Positions 22,734 to 31,250 of a stretch of 40,461 nt of DNA are shown here, piece after piece. The position numbers were made by a program, and so were the translations under genes. Below the pieces are notes generated by a model. That model had not been told where the DNA came from, did not search any database, and saw only the letters and a list, made by a program, of their open reading frames with translations. Every line of letters begins with the position of its first letter. The first letter of the stretch is position 1. Source of the DNA: BRHc4a sp049323915 (GTDB taxonomy: Bacteria; Bacillota; Desulfotomaculia; Desulfotomaculales; Desulfocucumaceae); assembly GCA_049323915.1 (NCBI GenBank), contig JBMOPC010000117.1, forward strand, positions 1 through 40,461, written 5' to 3'.

Positions 22734-23808
22734 AAAACTCCCTGATTATATCATAAAAAGTGGTCCTCTGGGCCGGCCTGAAACCCGCATCCTTTATAAA
22801 CCGGACTATATCGTCCATGGGCACCCGGTAAGTCACCCCCGCCGCCCGGACGACATTTTCCTCCAGCATTGTGCTTCCAAAGTCATTGGCTCCGAAAGCC
22901 AGTGCCACCTGGGCCATCTTTGCCCCCTGGGTGACCCAGGACGCCTGAATGTTGGGGATGTTGTCAAGCATTATCCTGGACAGCGCCAGTGTCTTTAAAT
23001 AATCCACCCCTGTAGCCGGCCTGACATGCTGCAGACCTGTGTTGCCCGGCTGAAAACTCCAGGGGATAAAGGCTGTGAAGCCTCCGGTTTCATCCTGGGC
23101 CTCCCGCACCCTGACCATGTGCAGCACTCTTTCCTCAACGGTTTCCAGGTGCCCGAACATCATGGTGGCGGTGGTTTTCATTCCCTGCCGGTGGGCTTCC
23201 CGCATAACACCCATCCACTGCTCCCATGACATTTTCCCCGGGCTTACCTCCCGCCTGACCCTGTCCGCCAGTATTTCCGCCCCGCCCCCCGGAAGCGAGT
23301 CCAGGCCGGCCTCTCTAAGCCTTCTGATTACCTCCCCGGCGGAAAGCCCCGAAGTCCCCGCCATATGCGCTATTTCGGGCGGCGAAAAGGAGTGTATGTG
23401 TATATTGTAGCTATTCTTTACCGACGAAAGCATGTCCAGATAATAGTCCAGTCCAAGGTCCGGGTGCAGCCCTCCCTGTATCATCACCGCGGTTCCGCCC
23501 GCGGACAGTGTTTCCTCTATTTTTGTGAACAGTTCTTCCCTGGATATCACGTACGCCTCGGGGTGCCCTTTGTCCCTGTAAAAGGCGCAGAACCTGCATT
23601 TGTTCAGGCAGACGTTGGTGTAGTTTATATTGCGGTCTATAATAAAGGTAACGGTTTTGCCCGGGTGCATCCTGCTCCTGACGGCATCCGCCGCCGCTCC
23701 CAGGTCTGTGAGGCCGCAGTTTTTATATATTTCCACTCCCTCTTCCAATGTAAGGCGCTGCCCGGACGCAGCCTTTTCCAGCAAATGGGCCTTACCCAAC
23801 ATTTTCAC
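22732..23808 (-). CDS. mqnC: Cyclic dehypoxanthinyl futalosine synthase MqnC
   Basis: A 358-residue radical SAM enzyme that cyclises dehypoxanthine futalosine in the futalosine route to menaquinone. The cluster motif CLNKCRFC lies near residue 68, inside the MqnC-typical INYTNVCLNKCRFCAFYR. Other hallmarks are SPPEIAHMAGTSGLS, GLDSLPGGGAEIL and ETGGFTAFIPWSFQPGNT. The start overlaps mqnA by 17 bases, and it is the last gene of the operon. Confidence 0.93.
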   Translation of the reverse strand: MKMLGKAHLLEKAASGQRLTLEEGVEIYKNCGLTDLGAAADAVRSRMHPGKTVTFIIDRNINYTNVCLNKCRFCAFYRDKGHPEAYVISREELFTKIEETLSAGGTAVMIQGGLHPDLGLDYYLDMLSSVKNSYNIHIHSFSPPEIAHMAGTSGLSAGEVIRRLREAGLDSLPGGGAEILADRVRREVSPGKMSWEQWMGVMREAHRQGMKTTATMMFGHLETVEERVLHMVRVREAQDETGGFTAFIPWSFQPGNTGLQHVRPATGVDYLKTLALSRIMLDNIPNIQASWVTQGAKMAQVALAFGANDFGSTMLEENVVRAAGVTYRVPMDDIVRFIKDAGFRPAQRTTFYDIIREF

Positions 23809-24637
23809 CCCAGACGCGAAGCCTGGCCCGGTCTTCGATAATACCGCTCTTGTAGGCGTAGTCGAAAAACAGCGTCAGCGCCCGCCTGTATTCTGCGTCA
23901 AAATCATATCTTATGGTCTTAAAGTAGTCTTCCAGTACGGAAACGGGCAGTCCGGTCAGTCTGTGGGATTTTTTTATAATTGCGCTCAGATCCGACATTC
24001 CCATATCCTTTGACGTCACCAGCAGTTTGCTGATGTTGTCAATTTCCGGGGGGTTTTCGCCGGCGAAATCCCCCCGGGCAGCCCAGACGGCGTATACCAT
24101 CTTTTCACCGGTAAACTGCTTCCAGGTCTCCCCAAGGTCGGTGACCACCAGATCGGCGCCTTCATCACAGATCATTTTATGGGCCAGCATGGCGTCATCC
24201 CCGATAAGAAGCGCCCCGTCCGCATCCCCCAGCATTTTTTTCAGGTGGGGCCGCCTGGGTATGAATTCCACGTCCACATGATAATAATGCTCCAAAAGTA
24301 TCTTTAACAGAACCACCGATGTGGCCGAAGAAGTGGTAACGGCTATTGTTTTGCCTTCCAGCTCTGTGACGGGACAGCGGCTGAAAAGCAGTATGCTGGA
24401 CACCCTGCCGTCAGCGCTGATTGAAATGTCGGGCAGTATTACGCAGCTGTCGATATTCCTGGCGTATTCTATTGAGGAAATGGGGGTTACATCCAGCCTG
24501 CCCTCCAGAAACATGCGGTTTAACTGTGTGGGAGGGCCTGTGACAAGGCTGCCGCTGAATTCCAGCTGCCCCTCCTCAAGGGCGTGATATACCGGAAGAC
24601 AATTGAGATAGTTTACCTGTCCCAATCTGACCGCCAC
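23792..24637 (-). CDS. mqnA: Chorismate dehydratase MqnA
   Basis: A 281-residue protein with a periplasmic-binding-protein-like fold that dehydrates chorismate to 3-enolpyruvylbenzoate, the first step of the futalosine route. Motifs: VRLGQVNYLNCLPVYHAL at the N-terminus, LDVTPISSIEYARN, and DADGALLIGDDAM in the middle. The GTG start follows directly after the mqnE stop (TAAGTG), and mqnC overlaps its end. Confidence 0.92.
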   Translation of the reverse strand: MAVRLGQVNYLNCLPVYHALEEGQLEFSGSLVTGPPTQLNRMFLEGRLDVTPISSIEYARNIDSCVILPDISISADGRVSSILLFSRCPVTELEGKTIAVTTSSATSVVLLKILLEHYYHVDVEFIPRRPHLKKMLGDADGALLIGDDAMLAHKMICDEGADLVVTDLGETWKQFTGEKMVYAVWAARGDFAGENPPEIDNISKLLVTSKDMGMSDLSAIIKKSHRLTGLPVSVLEDYFKTIRYDFDAEYRRALTLFFDYAYKSGIIEDRARLRVWGENVG

Positions 24638-25741
24638 TTAGAAACCCTCCCTGATTACATTGTAAAGGGTGTCCCTCTCAACGGGAATTTTCCCCGCAGC
24701 CTTTATCATCCGTACTATTTCATCCCTGGGCAGCCGCTGGTCGGTCTCGGCCCCGGCGTCATGAACTATCCTTTCTTCCTCCACTGTTCCGTCAAGGTCG
24801 TTGACACCGAAGGAAAGCGAAACCTGGGCTGTCTTGGGCCCAATCATAATCCAGAAAGCTTTTATATGATCGAAATTGTCCAGCATAAGCCTTGACACTG
24901 CAAGCATTTTGAGGTCGTCATAGCCGGTGGTGCCGGATTTTCCCGGCTGGTCCAGCTGAGTGTTCCTGGGGTGGAAAGCCAGGGGTATGAAGGCCAGAAA
25001 CCCTCCGGTGCGGTCCTGGAGCTCCCGCAGCTGAATAAGGTGGTCTATCCTCTCCTCCGGCGCCTCCACATGCCCGTACAGTATCGTGGCATTTGTCCTC
25101 ATACCCAGGCTGTGCGCCGCCTCGTGAACCTCCAGCCACCTCTGGCCGCTTATTTTTTTGGGGCATATCAGCTCACGGACCCTGGGGGAAAACACCTCGG
25201 CCCCTCCTCCGGGCAGGGAGTCCAGCCCGGCTTCCTTAAGCATGGAAAGAACCTCCCCGGCGCTCATATTGTTGCTTTTGGCCAGGTAGTCAACCTCCAC
25301 CGCCGTAAAGGACTGTATTATGACACCGGGCAGTGCCCGGCGGACCCTTCTCAGCATCTCGGTGTAGTAATCAAGTCCCAGTTTTTCATTGAGCCCGCCT
25401 ACAATGTGTATCTCGGTAATTCCCCGGTTTCTGTACGCCAGCGCCTTGTTCTCTATTTCATCCAGGCTTAGGGTGTAGGCGCCGCCGTCGGCCTCGTCCC
25501 TGCCGAAGGCGCAAAACTTGCACCTGTTGACGCAGATATTCGTATGATTTATATGCCTGTTCAGTATGAAATACACCCTGTCGCCGTGTTTCCTTTGTCT
25601 GACCAGGTCTGCCATGCGCCCCAGGGCAAGGAGATCAGAGGTTTTTAAAAGGCTCACCCCGTCTTCCATACCCAGCCTTTCACCGGCCTCAACTTTACGC
25701 TCTATATCTTCAAGACTGCAATTTTTTAAACAAGTTTGCAC
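24638..25741 (-). CDS. mqnE: Aminofutalosine synthase MqnE
   Basis: A radical SAM enzyme of about 367 residues that joins 3-enolpyruvylbenzoate with SAM-derived adenosine to form aminofutalosine. CVNRCKFC lies near residue 74 in INHTNICVNRCKFCAFGR; further motifs are HIVGGLNEKLGLDYY, SFTAVEVDYLA and LAFHPRNT. The chosen start is GTG 25741 with AGGAAGGAG upstream. A longer frame from 25804 begins inside a short-repeat tract and is unlikely to be the true start. mqnA follows without a gap. Confidence 0.92.
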   Translation of the reverse strand: MQTCLKNCSLEDIERKVEAGERLGMEDGVSLLKTSDLLALGRMADLVRQRKHGDRVYFILNRHINHTNICVNRCKFCAFGRDEADGGAYTLSLDEIENKALAYRNRGITEIHIVGGLNEKLGLDYYTEMLRRVRRALPGVIIQSFTAVEVDYLAKSNNMSAGEVLSMLKEAGLDSLPGGGAEVFSPRVRELICPKKISGQRWLEVHEAAHSLGMRTNATILYGHVEAPEERIDHLIQLRELQDRTGGFLAFIPLAFHPRNTQLDQPGKSGTTGYDDLKMLAVSRLMLDNFDHIKAFWIMIGPKTAQVSLSFGVNDLDGTVEEERIVHDAGAETDQRLPRDEIVRMIKAAGKIPVERDTLYNVIREGF

Positions 25742-25777
25742 CGGGCATATCTCCTTCCTCTCCGGCAAGGGATGATA

Positions 25778-25838
25778 TAGGTGATAGCTGATAGCAACAA
25801 CCAATAATCAATAACTAATAACCAATAAACAATAAATC
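25778..25838. repeat. AATAACCAATAATC-type repeat tract
   Basis: A run of GATAGCTGATAGC followed by CCAATAATCAATAACTAATAACC-like units, between mqnP and mqnE. The tract runs into the 3' end of mqnP and supplies its last codons and stop. Confidence 0.7.
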
Positions 25839-26678
25839 CAGCAAGGTGAATACAAAAGTGGCCCCGCTAAGGCCGGCGTTCAGGTTGAAGAAAGCCATGC
25901 CGGATTTGGAAAGGTCCTCGGGCCTCACCATGCGGTGCTGGTACAAAATAAGTGCGGCCGCCGCAGCCATCCCGGTGTAGTAGAATACACCCAGCTCAAG
26001 GACGAAGGCCACAGAGGTGAACAGTGCCAGGGCCACTATGTGAAAAGCCGCCGACACCTGGAGCGCCCTTTTTATTCCAAAGCGGGCGGGTATCGAGTAA
26101 ATGCCTTCTCTACGGTCAAAGTCATAGTCGTCGCAGGCGTATATAATATCAAACCCGGCCACCCAGAAGGTCACCCCGGCCGCCAGCAGCACCGGAGCCA
26201 GGTCCACGCTGTTTGCTATTGCAATCCAGGCGCCAAGGGGAGCAAGTCCCAGGGCCGCCCCCAGTATCAGGTGGCAGGACCAGGTGAAACGTTTGGTGTA
26301 CGGGTATAAAACTAGCACCGCCACCGCCACCGGGAAAAGCTTGAAGGCCAGAGGGCTCAGGTTGTATGCCGACACTAACAGTAGACCGAATGAAATTATT
26401 GCGTAAACCCACACCTCCGCTGAGGAAAGAAGCCCTTTGGGCAACGCACGGCCTGCTGTGCGGGGGTTTCTGGCGTCTATATGCCGGTCGATGATCCTGT
26501 TGATGGACATGGCGGCCGTCCTGGCCCCCGCCATGGCAAGTGTGATCCATAGCATGTCAGGTCCGGCCGGTATCCTTTTATCAACCAGCAGCGCCCCGGT
26601 GTACGCAAAGGGCAGGGCAAAAAGGGTGTGCTCTATTTTAATCATTTCAAAGAAAATCTTCAGCTTGCTAAATGCCAT
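25815..26678 (-). CDS. mqnP: UbiA-type prenyltransferase of menaquinone synthesis (MqnP-like)
   Basis: An integral membrane prenyltransferase of about 287 residues that attaches the polyprenyl tail to the naphthoate ring. The two Asp-rich Mg-diphosphate motifs are present: NRIIDRHIDARNPRTAGR and CDDYDFDRREG. ATG 26678 is chosen; it overlaps the end of the ubiD-type gene by 11 bases, with GGGAAGTGGG upstream. The final residues (LLFIGY) are encoded by an ATTGGTTATTAG repeat tract, so the native C-terminus may have been replaced. Confidence 0.9.
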   Translation of the reverse strand: MAFSKLKIFFEMIKIEHTLFALPFAYTGALLVDKRIPAGPDMLWITLAMAGARTAAMSINRIIDRHIDARNPRTAGRALPKGLLSSAEVWVYAIISFGLLLVSAYNLSPLAFKLFPVAVAVLVLYPYTKRFTWSCHLILGAALGLAPLGAWIAIANSVDLAPVLLAAGVTFWVAGFDIIYACDDYDFDRREGIYSIPARFGIKRALQVSAAFHIVALALFTSVAFVLELGVFYYTGMAAAAALILYQHRMVRPEDLSKSGMAFFNLNAGLSGATFVFTLLDLLFIGY

Positions 26679-28113
26679 AGGCATCCCACTTCCCGTCAAC
26701 CAGCCGCCTGATTTCGGGGATCATCACTATATCCTGGGGCCACTCCCGGAAATGCCCCTCATCAGGCCCCTTTTTGGTTGCGTCAATGCCCATTTTGCTC
26801 CCGTAGCGGGGCATGGGGGACGAGTGGTCCAGGTCGTCCAGAGGGCCCTCCACTATCATGACATCCCTTTTGGCGTCGATATTGTTAAATACCCTCCAGC
26901 CCACTTCCGACAGGTCCTGCACATCCACATCATGGTCCAGCACAACAATCAGCTTTGCCAGCATCATCAGCCCCATGCCCCAGAGTGCGCTCATAACCTT
27001 TTTGGCATGGCCGGGATATCTCTTTTTTATGGAGACCAGCACACAGTTGTGAAAAACGCCTTCAAAGGGCATGTTCATGTCCACCACTTCGGGAAGCACC
27101 ATGCGCATCATGGGCAGGAATATACGCTCGGTGGCCTTTCCCAAGTAGGCGTCTTCCATCGGGGGCCTGCCCACGATGGTGGCCGGATATACCGGCGCCC
27201 TTCTCCGGGTAATGCATGTCAGGTGGAAAACGGGGTAGTCATCGGCCAGTGAATAATAGCCTGTATGGTCGCCAAAGGGTCCTTCCAGCCTTTTTTCCGC
27301 ATGGTCCACATACCCCTCCAGAACTATTTCAGAGTGGGCGGGGACCTCCAGGTCCACTGTTTCGCAGCGCACCATTTCCACCGGCTCCTTGCGCAAAAAA
27401 CCGGCGAAAAGTATTTCATCCACCCCGGGAGGAAGCGGGGCTGTGGCGGAATAAATCACCGCCGGATCGGCCCCCAGCGCCACTGCCACTGGCAGCCTGC
27501 GCTCACCGGGAGAAAGCTTCTCCAGATGATCGGCCCCGCCCTTGTGCATGTGCCAGTGCATGCCGGTGGTCCGCCCGTCGTAAACCTGCATCCGGTACAT
27601 TCCCACGTTTCTCCGCCCTGTTTCGGGGTCCCTGGTAAAAACCAGCGGAAGCGTTATAAAAGGCCCGCCGTCCATGGGCCAGCATTTTAAAACCGGCAAT
27701 TCGCCCAGGTCGGGGTTTTCTTTTATAATAACTTCCTTGCAAGGGCCGGATTTGACGTTTTTGGGCAAAAAGGACGAAAGCTGCGCCAGCTTGGGCAGCG
27801 CTTTCAGTTTTTCAATAAAGGTTGTGGGCAGATCGGGAGGCTGAATGATGTTCATCAGATCCTGCCCTATATCATCAAGGTCGTTTACGCCCAGAGCCAG
27901 CTTCATCCTTTCCATCGACCCGAAGGCATTGGTAAGCACCGGCATTCTGTAACCCCGGACATTTTCAAAAAGCAGGGCAGGGCCTCCCCTTTTGCTTACA
28001 CGGTCTGTAATCTCGGTTATCTCAAGGCAGGCGTCAACCTCTGTTTTTATCCTCTTTAAAAGCCCCCTCTTTTCAAGGTCGGCCATAAACTCCCGCAAGT
28101 CTTTATAAGCCAT
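26668..28113 (-). CDS. mqnL: UbiD-family decarboxylase of menaquinone synthesis (MqnL-like)
   Basis: A 481-residue decarboxylase of the UbiD family, which uses prenylated FMN and a divalent metal. In the futalosine pathway it removes the carboxyl group of the 1,4-dihydroxy-6-naphthoate-derived intermediate. Motifs: MAYKDLREFMADLEKRGLL at the N-terminus, NVGMYRMQVYDGRTTGMHWH and EGPFGDHTGYY with the conserved Glu and His residues. It is flanked by menG upstream and mqnP downstream, both on the same strand. UbiX, the prenyl-FMN maker, is not in the window. Confidence 0.92.
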   Translation of the reverse strand: MAYKDLREFMADLEKRGLLKRIKTEVDACLEITEITDRVSKRGGPALLFENVRGYRMPVLTNAFGSMERMKLALGVNDLDDIGQDLMNIIQPPDLPTTFIEKLKALPKLAQLSSFLPKNVKSGPCKEVIIKENPDLGELPVLKCWPMDGGPFITLPLVFTRDPETGRRNVGMYRMQVYDGRTTGMHWHMHKGGADHLEKLSPGERRLPVAVALGADPAVIYSATAPLPPGVDEILFAGFLRKEPVEMVRCETVDLEVPAHSEIVLEGYVDHAEKRLEGPFGDHTGYYSLADDYPVFHLTCITRRRAPVYPATIVGRPPMEDAYLGKATERIFLPMMRMVLPEVVDMNMPFEGVFHNCVLVSIKKRYPGHAKKVMSALWGMGLMMLAKLIVVLDHDVDVQDLSEVGWRVFNNIDAKRDVMIVEGPLDDLDHSSPMPRYGSKMGIDATKKGPDEGHFREWPQDIVMIPEIRRLVDGKWDAYGI

Positions 28114-28182
28114 TTACACACCCCATCTATTTAGATGTGAGAGGTGAGAAACTCACTTCCAACTTATCACACTCACTTCTCA
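28114..28182. repeat. GTGAGAAGTGAG-type repeat in the mqnL-menG gap
   Basis: GATGTGAGAGGTGAGAAACT and the inverted-looking CACACTCACTTCTCATT flank a short spacer. Arms of GTGAG/CTCAC type could form a hairpin in the transcript. Confidence 0.5.
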
Positions 28183-28905
28183 TTATACCGTTCCCTCGTG
28201 AACCGTAACTATGCCTCCGGTCAGCTCATGATAACAGGCTTCCCGGAGCCCTTCCCGCTCAAACATATCCTTTATTTCAGACTGGTGAGGAAACGATTTC
28301 AAAGATTCCGGAAGGTAGCTGTACGGGCCGTCAGCGCCGATGCCCAGTTTGCCCAGCATCGGGACTATGCGGTTAAAATAAAGGTAATAGGCCTGTTTGA
28401 AAACCGGGGCGCTGGGTTTGGAAAGCTCCAGAGAGACGACCTTTCCGCCGGGGCGCACCACCCTGGCCATCTCTCTTACAGTTTTTGCAATATCGGGGAC
28501 GTTTCTAAGTGCAAAGCCAATTATTGCACAGTCAAAAGAATTATCCGCAAAGGGAAGATCCACTGCATTTCCTTTAACCAGGCCGATTACGCCGCCATAG
28601 GGTGTTTTTTCAATGTTCTGCACCGCCCTGGCCAACATATTTTCACAAAAATCAAGGCCTGTAACCCTGCCTTCAGGGCCCACCACCCGGGCCATTTCCA
28701 GGGCCAGCATGCCGGTGCCGCAGCAGACGTCCAGTCCTCTTCCGCCGGTTTTCAGATCACACCGTGAAACGGCGAACCTTCTCCAGAATTTGTCCCTGTT
28801 AAAGCTCAGTGTTGTGTTTAAAAGGTCATACCGGTGCGCAATATTTGAAAAAATGTCGTGCACGTACTCTTCCTTGCTGCCATATTTTTCTGGTATGCGA
28901 ACCAT
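28183..28905 (-). CDS. menG: Demethylmenaquinone methyltransferase MenG/UbiE
   Basis: A 240-residue SAM-dependent C-methyltransferase that performs the last step of menaquinone synthesis. The UbiE hallmarks are visible: FSNIAHRYDLLNTTLSFNRD near the N-terminus, motif I LDVCCGTGMLAL near residue 60, GFALRNVPD, and SYLPESLKSFP near the end. It lies 19 bases downstream of the prenyl-synthase-like gene, in the order usual for menG beside a prenyl diphosphate synthase gene. Confidence 0.94.
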   Translation of the reverse strand: MVRIPEKYGSKEEYVHDIFSNIAHRYDLLNTTLSFNRDKFWRRFAVSRCDLKTGGRGLDVCCGTGMLALEMARVVGPEGRVTGLDFCENMLARAVQNIEKTPYGGVIGLVKGNAVDLPFADNSFDCAIIGFALRNVPDIAKTVREMARVVRPGGKVVSLELSKPSAPVFKQAYYLYFNRIVPMLGKLGIGADGPYSYLPESLKSFPHQSEIKDMFEREGLREACYHELTGGIVTVHEGTV

Positions 28906-28924
28906 AGTATGTCCCCTCTCGTTT

Positions 28925-29686
28925 TCAGCAAACCATTTTTCTTTCGTCTTTGGCGCTGTTTTTCATAAACAGCACCAGACTCTTCAAATCATCCCTGCCC
29001 TTGCCCGGAACCAGACGTTCCAGTACCGAAAGCGCCTCGTTGAAGTAAGCCTCGGCCTGTTCAAACAGATCACAGCTGATCATTCCCGAGGCCATTCCCA
29101 GTGAAAAGCCGAATTGATAAAGACTCTGCTGACAGTCAATGTCCGCGCCGGCCAGCTTTCCGCCCAGCCTGCAGCATCCCGCCATCAGCTCTGCTGATTC
29201 CAGCCTGATTATCTCCCTTTTAATGCCGGTTTTTACCACACCCTGGCTTTTAAGCCTTATAATGCCCCCTTCATTGATCTTGCAGATGATTTCCGAAAGG
29301 GGGCCAAGATACTCCACTATTCCGGCTTCACACAGGGTTGTAAAAAACCTTCCGTAAAGGTAGTCGCCTACCAGAACCGGGTACTGGCACCCGTCCCTTG
29401 GGTCCTGGCATTTGTTTTCACGTATTTGCCAGTCCTCGTTGATATTGTAATGAACCATTGAGGCAAGGTGAATAAACTGGAAAACCTGGGCCATTGAGAT
29501 TACCTTTTCCGAAACTCCTCCGTGCATCCTGGCCACAAACAGGACCAATGCCGGGCACAGATACTCGGTGTGTTTTTCCAGGTGGGCGAATTCTTTTATA
29601 TCCCCGGCCTTGATCTTATAATATCTGTTCAACCTCTCCCGTACCCTTAAAAGATCCCCTTCAATGGGGCAAAAAACATCGTGCAA
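28925..29686 (-). CDS. Degenerate polyprenyl diphosphate synthase-like protein
   Basis: A 253-residue all-helical protein with the layout of a trans-prenyl diphosphate synthase. FQFIHLASMVHYNINED (residues 69-85) aligns with the usual FIHxASLxHDDVID, and PVLVGDYLYGRFF aligns with the LAGDYLF motif. The catalytic first Asp-rich motif is lost (HYNINED instead of DDxxD), and no second DDxxD is seen. It is therefore probably non-catalytic: a regulatory or partner subunit, or a relic. The position directly before menG is where hepT/ispB-type synthases sit. Homology is judged from these motifs only. Confidence 0.65.
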   Translation of the reverse strand: MHDVFCPIEGDLLRVRERLNRYYKIKAGDIKEFAHLEKHTEYLCPALVLFVARMHGGVSEKVISMAQVFQFIHLASMVHYNINEDWQIRENKCQDPRDGCQYPVLVGDYLYGRFFTTLCEAGIVEYLGPLSEIICKINEGGIIRLKSQGVVKTGIKREIIRLESAELMAGCCRLGGKLAGADIDCQQSLYQFGFSLGMASGMISCDLFEQAEAYFNEALSVLERLVPGKGRDDLKSLVLFMKNSAKDERKMVC

Positions 29687-29852
29687 CAGGCTCCCCCCTT
29701 TTATCCCCTAAAAATTTATATATTCTAGACGGCCTTACTATTTCCTGCCCGGGGGCCAAATTTGCCCCCATAAAAGCAGTAAGCCCCACTTCATCATGTG
29801 TGAAGCAAGGCTTACCAACCTTCATTCAGCCGGGTACTAATAAATATCCCTC
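29687..29852 (-). terminator. Terminator hairpins after speH
   Basis: Downstream of speH on the minus strand, GTAAGCC..GCTTCA / TGAAGT..GGCTTAC (about 29787-29817) forms a long hairpin followed by TGCTTTTA. A second hairpin, GGGGGCAAA/TTTGGCCCCC (about 29750-29771), follows it. Confidence 0.65.
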
Positions 29853-30236
29853 CTATAGATTTACGGCTGCCTGCGGTATCACCCCGGGGGGAATTACCCC
29901 TCTCTGGGTTTCCTTAGCGGTCATATGTGTGGCGCAAAAATTTTCGGTAAGGTAATTGCAGGCATCCCAGGGGTCCACTTTATCTCCGCATGTAAATACG
30001 TCCACGGCCGCATAGCCCAGCTCCGGCCATGTATGGATGGCCAGATGTGATTCGGAAATCACAACCACCCCGCTAACGCCTTGCGGGCTGAATTTATGAA
30101 ATACAAATTCTCTTACTTCAGCGCCTGCTTCCAGTGCTGCGTTGACCATTATGGCTTCAACTTTCTTGATGTCATTCAGCAGTTCGAATTCGCATCCATA
30201 AATCTCAGCCAGAACATGGCGGCCCAAAGGTTTCAT
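29853..30236 (-). CDS. speH: S-adenosylmethionine decarboxylase proenzyme SpeH
   Basis: A prokaryotic AdoMet decarboxylase of about 127 residues that supplies aminopropyl groups for spermidine. It matures by self-cleavage within VVISESHLAIHTWPE (Ser near residue 62 becomes the pyruvoyl group); the catalytic Cys lies in VFTCGDKVDP. ATG 30236 with AAGGGGGAAG eight bases before is chosen over an upstream in-frame start. No spermidine synthase is adjacent. It is a single-gene unit with terminators downstream. Confidence 0.93.
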   Translation of the reverse strand: MKPLGRHVLAEIYGCEFELLNDIKKVEAIMVNAALEAGAEVREFVFHKFSPQGVSGVVVISESHLAIHTWPELGYAAVDVFTCGDKVDPWDACNYLTENFCATHMTAKETQRGVIPPGVIPQAAVNL

Positions 30237-30383
30237 TACATTATCTTCCCCCTTGTTCACAAATGTATTGGAACCGGCTTTCCCCTACGCTCCAGGGGGG
30301 CCAATTCCAACCAAATAAAATTTTAACACAATATCAAAGTTTGTCAACAAAATTTTGGGTTAACTGTAAAACCCGCTCCACCT

Positions 30384-31136
30384 TTATTTTACGGTGTTTG
30401 AGAGGGTCCCCAGCGACTCTATCATCACCTCCACCCTGTCTCCCCTATGCATGGGGCCGATTCCAGGAGGTGTTCCGGTCAGTATGACGTCTCCGGGGTT
30501 CAAGGTCATCACCCTGGAAATGAAGCTGACCAGTTCTCCGGTTTTGAATATCAGTTCCTCCGTATTGGATTTTTGCCTGACCTCCCCGTTCAAATACAAA
30601 AAAATGCCCAGCCGGTCAGGATCCACGCCTTTTATAATATACGGCCCCAAAGGGAGAAAAGTGTCAAATGACTTTGCCCTGGTCCACTGCCCGTCTTTTT
30701 GCTGGAGGTCCCTGGCCGTCACATCATTGGCGCAGGTATACCCAAGCACATACCCGGCAGCCTCCTTGACGCCGACATTTTTGCACCTGGCCCCAATCAC
30801 AACGGCCAGCTCGGCCTCGTAGTCCACCCTATTGCTCATCCCGGGGTAATCAATAAAGTCACCGGGCCCGATAACCGTACTTGAAGGCTTGATAAACAAC
30901 ACCGGCTCCAAAGGCAGGTCCATCCCCACTTCAGCGGCATGCTCCCTGTAATTCAGCCCCACGCAGACCGCCTTTCCAGGAAGACAGGGGGCCAGTGTCT
31001 TCAATTCCCCGATTCCGTGCACCTTTCCCGACGGCCTGATGTTTTCAAAGGGGCTGTCGATCTCCGATACCCGGTCTCCCTCCACAACTCCGTAAAAAAT
31101 ACGTTGGCCGCGGGAAAATCTGCCTATTGTAAGCAT
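30384..31136 (-). CDS. Fumarylacetoacetate hydrolase family protein
   Basis: A 250-residue FAH-family protein. AVCVGLNYREHAAEVG is followed by the metal-binding VDYEAELAVVIG, GYTCANDVTARDLQQKDGQW and the C-terminal TGTPPGIGPMHRGDRVEV. Members are hydrolases, isomerases or oxaloacetate decarboxylases acting on dioxo acids; the exact substrate cannot be read here. ATG follows TAGGAGGAGG. No aromatic catabolic genes are nearby, so an oxaloacetate-tautomerase-like or general role is more likely than aromatic degradation. Confidence 0.9.
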   Translation of the reverse strand: MLTIGRFSRGQRIFYGVVEGDRVSEIDSPFENIRPSGKVHGIGELKTLAPCLPGKAVCVGLNYREHAAEVGMDLPLEPVLFIKPSSTVIGPGDFIDYPGMSNRVDYEAELAVVIGARCKNVGVKEAAGYVLGYTCANDVTARDLQQKDGQWTRAKSFDTFLPLGPYIIKGVDPDRLGIFLYLNGEVRQKSNTEELIFKTGELVSFISRVMTLNPGDVILTGTPPGIGPMHRGDRVEVMIESLGTLSNTVK

Positions 31137-31149
31137 GCCTCCTCCTCCT

Positions 31150-31225
31150 AATCTAGCTGTCAGCTTTCAGCCGTCAGCTCTCAGCTTTTATAAATACTGG
31201 ATTCTGTCTTCTGGCTTCTGACTGA
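31150..31225. repeat. AGCTGTCAGCTTTCAGC and TTCTGTCTTCTGG repeat tract
   Basis: A GTCAGCTTTCAGCCGTCAGC run (31158-31190) followed by an ATTCTGTCTTCTGGCTTCTG run (31201-31220), between the FAH gene and the membrane phosphatase-like gene. Confidence 0.65.
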
Positions 31226-31250
31226 AAAGAATTACAGTATTAGCATAATA

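Noticed and set aside
24638..25804. MqnE start at 25804
   Set aside because: The extra 21 codons lie in an AATAACC-type repeat tract, while GTG 25741 has a strong ribosome binding site.
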